In this document: positions 25,048 through 35,590 of the stretch, in pieces
Position numbering within the stretch: position 1 is the first letter of the stretch
How the letters are laid out: each line of letters begins with the position of its first letter
NCBI GenBank assembly: GCA_020744425.1
Contig: JAGMUV010000009.1
Location: 186,001 to 250,000, forward strand
Source: Dactylonectria macrodidyma
Lineage: Eukaryota > Ascomycota > Sordariomycetes > Hypocreales > Nectriaceae
Length of the DNA stretch: 64,000 nt
Direction: 5' to 3'
Notes under the pieces: model-generated
What the model saw: the letters and a program-made list of their open reading frames with translations, nothing else
What the model was told of the DNA's origin: nothing
Database searches by the model: none
Position numbers and translations under genes: made by a program

Positions 25048-25518
25048 CTGAGTGAAGGATTGTGAAAGTTCAACTACAGGAGAAGAGTTTGATGTATAAA
25101 ATTGCCTTCGAAGGCTAGCCTCGTGCACATCTGTAATTTGACTTCAAATACCAATGAAAATGTATCATTTCGAGAACAATCGTGCCCGGACTTTATTTGA
25201 GACTACATGGATTAATTTGCATACACTTAAAAGCACCAACGTCTCCATTGATCTTTACAGTTAGAAAGTATGACGGAAAATGGCCTTCACAACGCTATGC
25301 TTCGTCGGCAGTATCGGGTGCATCAAGCCGAACATGATCTCACTAGAAGAATGGACGCTTGTTAGTCATTCTCCATCGAAGAATACTGCGGAGGTGGTAT
25401 ATGAAGTCAATCCGGGGTAGTTCGCTTGCTCTAGTCTCGGCTTGATTTCTCAGCAGAGTTTCGATTTAGGCAGTCAATCCACAATTACTCCGCGCAAACA
25501 ACACCAACTACGCATAAT
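25048..25518. promoter_or_regulatory. Promoter region of the amidohydrolase
   Basis: These 471 bases lie between the regulator stop and the amidohydrolase start. No gene is seen. CGTCGG and ATCGGG occur near 25304-25318, but no exact copy of the shared TCGGANCCAT element. Confidence 0.4.
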
Positions 25519-26685
25519 ATGACTTTCAAAGGCACAGTGGCGATTGAGGAGGCGGTTGTCAACCCCGACGATGTTGCTTGGCTGTCAGAGACGGCAGCGC
25601 TCTATGCTCCTAAGAACAACTCTGGACAATCCTCGCATCATGCTCTGAGCCAGAAGCTTGCCGATATTCACGACGAACGTCTTCGGCGAATGGATGCTGA
25701 AGGTGTCGACTACATGCTTCTGTCAATGACTTCGCCAGGCTGCCAAGGCGAACTGGATCCCGTCAAAGCAAGCAGTCTCGCCGTCGTGTCAAATGATTGG
25801 CTTGCTCGCGAAGTTGCCCGTAACCCTCGTCGATTTGGCGGCCTGGCAGCTCTGTCAATGCATGATGCCTCTGAGGCTGCTACTGAGCTCAGGCGAGCAG
25901 TCAAGGAGTTGGGGATGTTTGGAGCCATGCTCAACGACTTCCAGAGTGTTGGCCCTGGCGGATCTGGGGCGAAATACTATGACAGCCCAGAGTATCATAT
26001 CTTCTGGAAAACCGTGGAAGAACTCGACGTTCCGGTATATATGCATCCGCGATACCCAGCGGCCCCAGATCTCCAGCCAGACGGAAAGTATGGGCCCAGA
26101 AAACATTTGATTGGAGCCGCGGTACAGTTTCACTTGGACCTGAGTTTCCATATTTATGCCCTGTGCTCGAGTGGCATATTCGACTTGTTCCCCAAAGTCC
26201 AAGTTGTGGCGGGACATTTGGGTGAGGGGTACGTCTTCGTATTCGAGATTTGATAATCCTTGTCTCGAGGCATGTGATTGTATTTGATTCTAACTGTGCA
26301 TCCAGAATTCCTTTCAACCTTTGGCGTGCAGATCACTGGTATAATAAGCCCGTGAAGAAGGCGACGAGGCCATCGAAGGAGGATTACAGATACTACTTCC
26401 ACCATAACGTCTCCATCACCACTTCTGGGAACTTTTCGACAGCCGGACTGAAGTTTTGCCTCGAAGAGGTTGGTGTGGAACGATGCTTATTCGCAATTGG
26501 TATGGACACAGTTCTCGTATCTCATGAGCAAACTTGAAGCTGATGATTTGATGACAGATTACCCGTACGATACAATCGAAGAGGCGCAAGCATGGTGGAA
26601 AGGTATTGACCTGTCAGCTGAACAGAGACAGCTTGTGGGTAGAGAAAACTCAATTAGGTTGTTTAAGTTACCATTGGAACCGTAG
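25519..26685 (+). CDS. Amidohydrolase, 2,3-dihydroxybenzoate-decarboxylase type
   Basis: This is an amidohydrolase-2 family (ACMSD-related) protein of 343 residues in three exons (25519-26228, 26306-26499, 26558-26685). The start VAIEEAV matches the metal-binding Glu region of fungal 2,3-dihydroxybenzoate decarboxylase, which has an ALEEAF-type motif instead of ExH. Other expected ligands or catalytic residues are His176 in YMHPR, His233 in AGHLGE and Asp302 in DYPYDT, the last restored only by the second splice. FNLWRADHW follows as in the family. The enzyme would remove CO2 from a hydroxybenzoate without oxygen or organic cofactor, giving a phenol such as catechol. Removal could also target orsellinate- or salicylate-like acids. 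Both introns have clean signals and the frame is intact. Confidence 0.9.
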
Positions 26686-27159
26686 ACAATGAGTCTTTGA
26701 GATTGGCGTTCTTACGACGATAGGTATGAGGACTCGCATCAATTCCAACACCCGAAAATGGTTTCATCCATGTGTAGTCTTTGTTAATTTGCCTTCCCTT
26801 CTGTAACATTGAGGACTCTATGTATGTCTATAATCCGGTGTGCTATCTTGGTGGTGATGTGATTGGAATTCGGCCATCTGGATATCAACCCTTCCGCTGT
26901 AAAAGGTTCATCTCAACCCTGCCAGCAATAATTCTGTATCAATGTCTAAGGATCATTCGGGGTCATCTGTGCCTAATAATGACAGAACTTGGACACGGCA
27001 TATCTCGTCTTTTCATCAGATGCGACACCTGACCCTTGAGCCTACGATTGATCATTTCTTTTCACGGATGTTGGGTATCTTCTACTCCAGGGTTTCAGAA
27101 ACATTTATCAATTCATTGCAGTTTGCTATCCTGATGCATACCACCCAGAACCTCTTCCG
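26686..27159. other. Intergenic between convergent genes
   Basis: These 474 bases separate the stops of the amidohydrolase and the SnoaL-like gene. No gene is visible; two 3' untranslated regions are expected. Confidence 0.6.
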
Positions 27160-28090
27160 CTAAAGCTTAAGAGTCAGAGGTGGAAGGGAACCGCTGGCCT
27201 TCTCTCCGAAAGCCGGAGCCTGCATATCTTCATCTTTAACGGGCTCGCCTGTTATAGGGTGGTTGTAATGAAACGGCACCACCCGGGTATCGGGCCAAAG
27301 CATGCGTTGCTCAGACGAAACGACCATGTCAGGCCCCATAGGATCTTCTGGGAATGTCTTTGTAGGGAACGGCACAAAGCCGGACACCTTGTACCCCCAT
27401 CCATGCTCGACATCGCCGTGCCAGAAAGGAAAATAGCGTAAATGGAGGATACGCCACTGACCATCCTTATCCTTGATGTATTCGTTCTCGTAAATGCCAC
27501 CTTCGAACCATTGGCAGAACCCACGGGGATGCTTCTGGGCCTGGCTAATGTGGACGCCGGCCTGCATCAGGGAACGAAAACGGCCCTTGGCGCGAGCGCC
27601 TGCGCCGTTTGTGCCAGGCGTTGAGAGTGAATAATCAACATTGACGATGCCCTGCATCTGTGGGTGGTCCAAGAGAAAGCCATGGACCGGACCGTTTCGG
27701 CCGGCAGCGAATGCAGCTGCAAATCTGCCAACGTACAATCTCCGAACACCTTCTTTAGTGAGATAACGTCCACCTAGGAACTGGACATAGGTTTCAGGAT
27801 CTTCGGAAAACAAGTCTACAACCTAGACAGAGAGGAGGGGCATGAGCATATGATGCGAGAACTGAACTGCGAGATTCCATGACTTACTTCCTTATAAAGG
27901 CATTTATCCAAGTAGTATCCGTACTTGTACTGGAGCTTGCGAATCTCCTCTTGGTCTTATGAATGATTGTCAGTTTTTCCGCTTGTCACCAGGATACAAA
28001 CGGATCAAAATGCGACTTACCACTTAATCGCACCACTTCAGTGCGAAGAGCGTCAACAGTTTGCTTCAAATCGGCGATGGTGGCTTCCAT
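27160..28090 (-). CDS. SnoaL-like (NTF2-fold) protein
   Basis: This is a protein of 266 residues in three exons (28021-28090, 27888-27955, 27160-27822, minus strand). After an N-terminal coiled-coil-like helix (METs then IADLKQTVDALRTEVVRL) comes DQEEIRKLQYKYGYYLDK, the opening of SnoaL-like/NTF2-fold domains, and later WRILHLRYFPFWHGDVEHGW. The fold is used by dehydratases, cyclases and isomerases as well as non-catalytic binding proteins; no catalytic pair can be assigned. The head-to-tail position behind the cleavage oxygenase on the same strand (345 bases) hints at a linked step. Unlike most family members the second half is Pro-rich (FVPFPTKTFPEDPMGPD). Both introns carry GTAAGT donors and all joins keep frame. 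Confidence 0.8.
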
Positions 28091-28435
28091 TTTTGATGAT
28101 GTGTTCCTAGACTTTGATGAACCTCTAAAAACTCTGTGCTATCATTCGACGGACTACTGCGGGGGGTCACATTTATGGCCTGTTCCGGTCTGGAAGTTTA
28201 GACGCCGAGGAAGTGCCCGCCTGGAGCTAGTATGGGTAGGGAAATTGCTAAACTGGTCGGGTCTATCGAGCCGCATTCCGCGAGGTTCAAGATGTCATGA
28301 TTCCGACGGAGTTATTTTGCCGCGTTTCGATTCAGACGATGCGGGGTGGTAGTGGATAGCCTGGACAAATGCCATGTTTTCATAACTGCAAATTGATTGG
28401 GTTAAGTTAATGAAACAGAGGTAAAAACTCGATGT
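28091..28435. promoter_or_regulatory. SnoaL-like gene promoter
   Basis: This 345-base gap holds the promoter of the SnoaL-like gene and the 3' side of the cleavage oxygenase. The minus strand has TCGGAATCAT at 28297-28306, one mismatch from the TCGGANCCAT element seen in three other gaps of the cluster. Confidence 0.35.
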
Positions 28436-30150
28436 TTAGTTCTTGGCTACCTCGCCCACCTGACCAGGAACCGCCTCCATGTCCTTCTCAGCCACTCTCA
28501 CCGGGCCAACGTCTCCAGCTTCACTCCTCCTTCGACTCCATTCATCAATCTCGTTCTGATCCACAAAATTCCCGTGAAGCCCCATGCGCAGCCGCAGCGG
28601 TAGGTGCACCGCTGCAATTGGTCCCTGGGACAACTTTAGGGCATCGAAGATCAAGATGTCGTTGCGTTGCACATCCAAGTGATTCAGCAGTGCCACCAGA
28701 TAGCCTTCGCCCTCAACGTTCGAGCTTGGCTTAGGAATGAAAACGGGTTCCTGAAACGTACAAGTCGACCCGTGGAAGTACTCATCTTTGATGCCGCTCT
28801 CCCAGTTGTAGTGGCCGATGACGTTCCAAAGGCCGCCGGCCGGTGGACCGCATCTTGCAATGTCGTAGGGCCGCGTCGGATCCATCTGTAGCTGCCAGAA
28901 ATGGCTGTAGTATTTTGTGACGAATCGATCATCGATGCGGGAAAACTCTCCGTTGATCCCGTACAATCTGAATGGCTTCACTCGTGTCTCGGTGGGAGTT
29001 TTGGGATCAAAGACCCAGCGGAAGGTGTCTGAGACGAGCTTCTGACGTGCACTTGCCGCTTGGGCAACGTGAGGCCCAAGGTTCTCTGGAGGCCACCAGA
29101 AAAAGACATTCCCATCTGCGACTGTCAAGTCACAGACGATATGGCCATTCTCATCCTCATAAGCCCCAGCAACATGGCCATGGAAACCTGTGTATTCTCA
29201 GTTAGCGATCACGCATGTCAACTCGTGGCGGGGACCAATATCTCACCGTTATCTGCTTTCAGCCATATGATGTCCTCTGGCTTTCCTCCTCTGCGCGGCA
29301 CAATGCCATAGTACTGGTCCTCGTTCGGATCCCAAGCCCAGTGATTGCCACCACGCTTAAGGCGGTCGAGATCGCTCTTCAATGGCGTCATTGGCAGAAT
29401 AAGATAGTTCTTGGTCAAGGCACTATCGTGGATCATGCCACAAAACGGAGCCTTGTACCAAGTTTCCTCCGTCTTCTTTCCGTGGACTGGCTCAAACGTC
29501 CATACGACAATATCGCACGAGGCATCCTGACCATCGCCACCGGCTTCATAAGCAAAGGCAACCATCTCGCCCGTGTCTGGGTCGATTTTGGGGTGTGCTG
29601 TAAAACAAGGAGCCTTCATTTGACCCTCGAAGTCGTAACGACCAATCGTCTCGAGTGTTGTCGCGTCCATTGCAAAGGGCGGTCCGTCCTCCTTTGACGC
29701 CAGTAACGCACCGCGCCAGAAATAGACGTTGGTGTTTGATACCGTGCGGAAGATGCCTTTGACCATCTCGTTGTCTGTGTATGGGTTGCGGTATCTTCCA
29801 AACAAGGCTTTTCGATGCTTCGCCTCGGCCTCAAATCGATCCGTGTGAACATATCGCTGCTTGAAATCGACGTGACCATTGCGGAAATTGATGGCGCTGA
29901 CCATGCCATCGCCACTGAAGTTGACGTCTTCCTCGTACATGGGTGGGAATCGAGGATCTGGCTGTACTCGAAAAAAGGTCCCATTGATGTCTTTTGGGAT
30001 ACAGCCGCTCGTCTCCAACTCAACGACATCGCACTCGAGCCTAGATGGCTTCAATGGGCCCTGGAAAAAAGGAGTTTGGGGATATCTGACTTGATCCCCC
30101 GCCTTGAGGCCGTCCACGTACGCGGGTTCACTGTTAAGTACTTGCGCCAT
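28436..30150 (-). CDS. Carotenoid/stilbene cleavage oxygenase
   Basis: This is a non-heme iron cleavage oxygenase of the carotenoid oxygenase family, 551 residues, in two exons (29247-30150, 28436-29187, minus strand). The four iron-binding His are in place: His186 (FTAHPKID), His241 (GMIHDSALT), His304 (GFHGH, formed by the splice) and His506 (MGLHGNF). The region [26 protein letters not shown] and [11 protein letters not shown] resembles lignostilbene and resveratrol dioxygenases more than carotenoid enzymes, and no membrane-dipping hydrophobic patch is obvious. Such enzymes split the central double bond of a stilbene with O2 to give two benzaldehydes. Tyr100 and Lys131 are candidates for the phenol-binding pair. 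The aromatic context supports a stilbene or phenylpropenoid substrate, though an apocarotenoid one cannot be excluded. Confidence 0.9.
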
Positions 30151-31309
30151 CTTTCCTGATTTCTGCTAGTCCAGAATAGTTTCGTGATTGAAGTTAGCAG
30201 GTCAAGATCCAAGATATTTCTAGCGAACACTATTTTATTGTGCTTCTTATTCAGGTTGTCGACTTTAATATTATTCCATCACTTGGTAATGGGACGACGC
30301 CCATTTGCTACTTCACCCGGATATCCGAAACACCTAGCCATAAAATCGGCCCAGTCGGAGTAATAACAGCGATGGTGATTTTACTGAATTTGCTGTCCGT
30401 TCCAGCAAGGACGAGTTGCTGCTGGCACAAAGTCAAAAAAGCGATGGTGTTTCAATGGCCTGTTTTTTTATGCAATTGCCCTCTTATATCCGGTCCTGAA
30501 CGAACCCTCAACAAATAGTATCACGTAGTCTTGGGATTGAGGCAGAATGCCAGATTCTGAAGCCGCTATATGACGGCCCTTTTCAAGCAACTGGATGATG
30601 ACGATCGTAAGTTTCGTAGCGCAAATTCTATTTTCCGACGCGTGGCCGAATCCTGGACACACTCCAAAACCCATGTCTGCCAAATTGTGAAATTCGTCGG
30701 ATCCATTGTCCCGATGACCCTGTTTTGATGCGGAGAATGGGTGGTAGTGCAGGGTACATGGCAAGGTAGGGTTGCATTGGCTCCGATTGGACAATTCTTG
30801 AGCTCAGCTCAGTCATTTCTTATCAATAGCTACCTCGTGATTTGCTTTGCATAAGCGTCATGTAACCTTGAATGAAGAGGGTGTGTTGCTGCAGGGTATC
30901 CGGAAAAGGTATCCAGCCTAACCGTGCTGGACGTCTCTGCAAAACGCCACCAAACTGTCACGGTGTGAAGGTGTCACTCGTTGCGACCAAGGTGTAAGAC
31001 GCCAAGATACTGGAGGAAACAACCTCGTGGTGGGATTGAAATGGATTGAATCCATTCATTGGTCCCGAACACTCCGTGATGCCACGTAATGCCTCGTGTT
31101 TTGACTCGCGGACTCAGTGGGGTCGGACTGAAACAACCGACGATCTTCTCACAACCCCGCGCCAGCCCCGCAGTAAGATCTCGTCACAAAAAGGCGTCTT
31201 GGAAGAAAAATATCCCTTTGATATTCCGATGATGATCATCTTCTGAACAGATAGTCTGTTTACTCTCATCGCTAGCTGCAGCATCAGAACCGATTGTACC
31301 CGTTTCAAC
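30151..31309. promoter_or_regulatory. Divergent promoter, cleavage oxygenase / ring-cleavage dioxygenase
   Basis: This 1.16 kb gap separates the divergent oxygenase and dioxygenase starts. It holds CGGATATCCG (30318-30327), TCGGATCCAT (30697-30706) and a coding-like repeat shared with 55161-55195 (30406-30440). No complete gene is seen. Confidence 0.5.
30406..30440 (+). repeat. Dispersed repeat, copy 1
   Basis: A 35-base block matches 55161-55195 at 32 of 35 positions. In one frame both copies read KDELLL-A/S-QSQK, and two of the three differences are silent, so both may be relics of one coding sequence. The surrounding frame is broken by stops. Confidence 0.65.
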
Positions 31310-32910
31310 ATGCCTCCACTCTCACGGCCAGACGAATATCAAGACATCTTTCACTGGGCCGAGACCCAGAAAGATGGCACTGTGCCCTCTTTTGCCCTCA
31401 GGAAAAATGACCCGTATGAGTATCTCCCCGGCTTCAACAACCACTTTGAGTCTGAAGCGGTGCCGGGGACTATTCCTCGTGGGCAAAACAATCCGAGATG
31501 CGCAAGGTTTGGGCTTTACACGGAGCAAATGACAGCTTCAGCATTTGTCGCACCTCGCCACGCGAACAAGAAGGCCTGGCTCTACCGGGCAAGACCTGCA
31601 GTTGCACACCAAGGATTCGTAAGTTTCTGTCGACGCGCTATGGTTATGCTGTTTTCATCACTGACGGGTTGGCTGCAGACGGATCTCCCCCAAGTTGAAG
31701 GCACAGAAAGTTGCTTTTTGCCCCTCAACCCTCGTGTCAAAGTATCTCCAACTCAACTTGCCTGGGTAAGTGCGGCGAATCCTAAATCGGTACATACTCG
31801 ATCTGACTGAGTCAACAGCTTCCATTTGACATCTCAGAGGGTGCGGATTTCGTATCTGGTCTTCGTACCGTTGCTGGGTCCGGGGATCCAACTCTGAGAG
31901 AGGGCCTAGCGACTCACGTTTTCACGGCCACCAAAAGCATGGAGCAAAAAGCCTTTGTCAATTCGGACGGAGACTTCTTGATCGTACCTCAACAGGGTGC
32001 CCTTGACATCCAGACTGAGTTTGGGCGTCTTTACGTGCAACCAGGCGAAATCTGCGTCATCCAACGCGGCCAACGTTTCAGAGTCTCTGTCGATGGACCA
32101 ACAAGAGGCTATATCCTAGAGATTTGGGGTGCCAACTTCGAGTTACCTGAGTTAGGACCTTTGGGAGCGAATGGACTTGCTAATGCTCGCGACTTCTTGC
32201 ACCCGAAGGCTCATTACCAGGTAACGCGCGATGATCCTTGGGAAATCGTCTACAAGATGGGCGGACAGTTCTTTAAGAGCACCCAGAACCACTGCCCTTT
32301 CGATGTCGTCGCTTGGCATGGCAACTACGTGCCCTACAAGTACGATCTGACAAAATTCATTAACGTTGGATCTATCTCTGTGGACCACATCGACCCGTCG
32401 ATTTTTTGTGTGTTGACGGCGAAGTCTCGAGATCCAACAGCGCCTCTAGCAGACTTTTTGATCTTCTCGCCGCGATGGGACGTGGCCTCACATACCTATA
32501 GGCCACCCTACTACCATCGCAATTCGGCTTCTGAGCTGATGGGACTGATTTATGGAGAGTATGGCGGACGGTCGGATGAGTTCCAGCCGGGCGGCATCTC
32601 GTTTGAGTGTGGTATGGTGCCACATGGCGTGGCCTACCAAGTGAGTCGCCTTTAGCGTCACCATGAGATGCAATTACTAACTAGCATGTAGGAATTCAAG
32701 GCCGCCTCAGCGCAGGCGCCTCCCGAGTGCCGGATCTCAAAGGGTGCTATTGCATTTATGTTTGAGAGTTGCCGGCAGTTCACCATTACGGACTGGGCTT
32801 GGAACAATGACAAGAAGCATGAGCACGAGCCTAAGATGTGGGATGATTTGATCGACAATTTTTCTTCGCACCAGGAGGAGGTGGAGAGGATATTGAGTGC
32901 AAGCAAGTAA
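31310..32910 (+). CDS. Homogentisate 1,2-dioxygenase homologue
   Basis: This is a ring-opening Fe(II) dioxygenase of the homogentisate dioxygenase family, 478 residues, in four exons (31310-31618, 31679-31765, 31819-32640, 32692-32910). Family marks are LPGFNNHFESEA, PRHANKKAWLYR, PFDVVAWHGNYVPYKYDL, YYHRNSASELMGLI and MVPHG. The iron ligands His365, Glu371 and His401 have exactly the spacing of the human enzyme (6 and 30 residues). It is somewhat longer than the usual 440-450 residues. The fumarylacetoacetate hydrolase and maleylacetoacetate isomerase genes that often accompany the tyrosine-pathway copy are absent here, so this is probably a cluster-specific paralogue acting on a related dihydroxy-aromatic acid. 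That is inference; it could also be the only copy in the genome. Confidence 0.93.
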
Positions 32911-33210
32911 CAGCATGCGTGAGAAATGAACTCTATATGGGTTGTCTCTTTGGAATAACAGGATCTATTTTCTGCTCAACATGCATTTCCATCCTGGCAA
33001 TGATGTCGAAATCAAATTGCAAACGTTACTGGATGCTTCGCGGATGAACCTGCTTGTCTGCTTGTGCCATGCAAAGATGAGCAACTCCGTTCTTGTCTAG
33101 TTGTCTATACTCTAAGGTCTATCGTCTATCTAAAGAAATAAGAGAAGGAAAATTCCGCAACACTATGCTTCCTTGCAAACTGCATCCACCAATAGAAGTC
33201 GCATGGTACT
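32911..33210. other. Intergenic between convergent genes
   Basis: Three hundred bases separate the dioxygenase and acyltransferase stops. Nothing else is seen; two 3' untranslated regions are expected. Confidence 0.6.
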
Positions 33211-34792
33211 CTACGCCCCCAGAACCCTAAGCCAAGCTTCTAAATCCTTGGCCAACTGCGCTCCGATGTGATTAGAATCAGCATGCTCCTGCCAAGAGAC
33301 GTGAATCGTGAGATTTCCGCCTTTGACAGATACGGAACTTATCTGGAGAAACGGACCAGAAATATCCGAACTCAACGTGAATTTGGCGTCATCAATTACC
33401 CAACTGTCTCCCTTCTCAGATGGCGTAGCCCCAGACTCAGATTCGCTTTCTATAACGCCGATATTGGTGATCATCCATGAAAGTGCACGAGGCTTTTTCT
33501 CGTTGCTCCGGTGGTATTCTTGCCAATCTCGTACTAGCTTCATCAACCCAATGACGCTGTTGGTGAGGCCGAGATCCAACCTCTTTTCGATGTCCTCCCG
33601 TACTATCTTTGCCGTAGACCAGATGCAACCCTCGAGGGCACGAACCGGCTGCAGCCCCCAGTTGTTGACTCGTGCCAGGGCTCTGATGTCATCCACCATG
33701 TAAGAGTCGAAGGTGTGGAAGATGGACGATACGCAGTTTTGAAGGCTCTTGTGGGGGTCTAGCCAGGTGTATTTGGGGTCTCTCATCTCCTTGGTCATGA
33801 ACCTCCGTTGATCCATTGCCGTGGCGCTGCTGAAAGCGGAAGCCATCTCCTTTGGAAGATACGCTGCAAGGGACACAAACACGATGCCGTGTAGAAGGCC
33901 CGTCAGGGTCGTTTCGTGTTTGCGACAGCCGCCAAGAATCCTCGAGAGGGTATTGTGGTCGATACTGATAGATCGAGTGTTCGTCTCGAATGGGTGAAGG
34001 TGGACCGGTGCCCAAGTAGCTTTGGCCATAGCCTTAGACGAAAAGGAAGAAGGGCCAAAGGTATGCCAGGTTTCTGAGAGCGCAAATCCCAACGTTATCG
34101 GATAGTTCACCAGCTTTTCCTGCGCAGGAGGAAATCTCCCCGGTGACACAACTGTAGGGATGGCTAACGAGTTAGGGAGAGATGAGATGGAGCTATTCGG
34201 GTAGTTCAGGCTCTCTAGCAAAGTCTGATGGAAGATCTTGCCACTCATGCCATCGCAGTTAGCGTGATTCCACGCAAACATCACCTCGACAAAGCCGCCT
34301 GTTTCCGTCCTCGTCATGAACAATCGCCACCCAGGTCGAGTCTCTAGATGATCGAACTCGGTGTCGAGCTGATATTGCAAGCTGGCCTGGAACTTTTCTT
34401 GGTAGTTGTCTGAGTCGGCAAGAACTTGCCATTCAATGTGATACGCCAGATCAACACTAGGCAAGGCGACCCAAGCAGGCTTTCTGGAACTTTCGCCGAC
34501 GAGGCCAACTTGCAACATGGGAAACTGGACGACCGTCTGTGCCACCGCATGGTCAAAAGTTCGGACGACTTGTTTGTGCATCTCGGGGCCCGTCAAGGAC
34601 GAGGGAAGAACGTAGCGACAGGTAACGACTGTGCCGCAATAGTGTCTGAGATTGTGCATGCTTGACTGGTACATCTCACTGTCGGCTGTTAACATCGGTT
34701 GACTGCGGGCCCAAGTGAATGGGAAAAGCTTACATGTGACCAAGTCGGCGCAAACGCGACTCGGACTTGTGCGAAATATGGTGGTCGGACAT
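33211..34792 (-). CDS. Alcohol acetyltransferase-like (BAHD/trichothecene-type) acyltransferase
   Basis: This is an acyl-CoA-dependent acyltransferase-like protein of 508 residues in two exons (34734-34792, 33211-34678, minus strand). The short first exon encodes MSDHHISHKSESRLRRLGH, a typical start for the fungal alcohol acetyltransferase group; a 55-base intron joins it to IEMYQSSMHNLRHY. The catalytic HxxxD motif is HANCD (His158, Asp162) in AWNHANCDGMSG. The second-half DFGWG motif of plant BAHD enzymes is not clear; WMITNIGVIES stands near the place used in this fungal group. It would move an acetyl or acyl group onto an alcohol or phenol, for example to detoxify an intermediate. It is the right-most enzyme of the aromatic block, and its membership there is uncertain. 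Confidence 0.82.
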
Positions 34793-35590
34793 GGCGTTGC
34801 AAATGAGGGTGAACTACCAACCCAGATTCACGGCTGAGATGATGAACTTGATGTTGGAGCGAATGAACCCAGCTGGTGTTCTTGCAATCCATTCTCCCAT
34901 GAAGTGCTTATTAAGTATCTCGAGATGCTTGCAGTGTTGCCTAGCTGGAGATATTCTAAACGTCATCCAGTGCCCGGACTTTGAGAAAAACGCCGTCGGC
35001 ACGTTGAAGACCGAGCGCCTTTGACGAGCATTGAGCCTTGCGGGAGCGCGGACACTTTTTTGCTTATTTTCTCCCATTAGACTTTGTTTAGAATCTTACA
35101 CGGACAGTTCTGAAGTGCGCTGGCCGAACTAGTGGAACACCGGCAGTGCTGTGCCCTGTGGAGCCAGCCAGAAACAGTTGGCTTGTCTCTTTCTTATAAA
35201 TGCCGAAATCTCCGCTTAATTAAGCGTAAGGCTTCGATGTCTGCACTCCAGTTATACGAGATTGATAGATCATAGGCCATGGGCCTGGGACATGGCGCAA
35301 ACCTTGTGTCGTGGGGCGAGGTCAAAGCCTCAAATGACGATGCCCTGTTTCACCAACAAGATAGCATTGAGCATGAATTGCACAATCTGGTGGCGTTATC
35401 ATATCCATAACGACTTTCGGTTTCCCGGTTTGCCTTTCAAGCATTTCCTCGATTTCATCTGAAACGCAAGCAGACACCATCAGACCATTATCGTGTCTTT
35501 TTCCGCGGACGAATACGAAATTACGACTACTAAATTGGCCACGGGTAACTAGACCGGATACACGAGTAATCGAACGATTGGGACAGCGCG
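34793..35590. other. Divergent intergenic, acyltransferase / b561-like gene
   Basis: About 800 bases hold two divergent promoters. No gene or repeat is supported. A TTAATTAAG run lies at 35217-35225. Confidence 0.5.
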
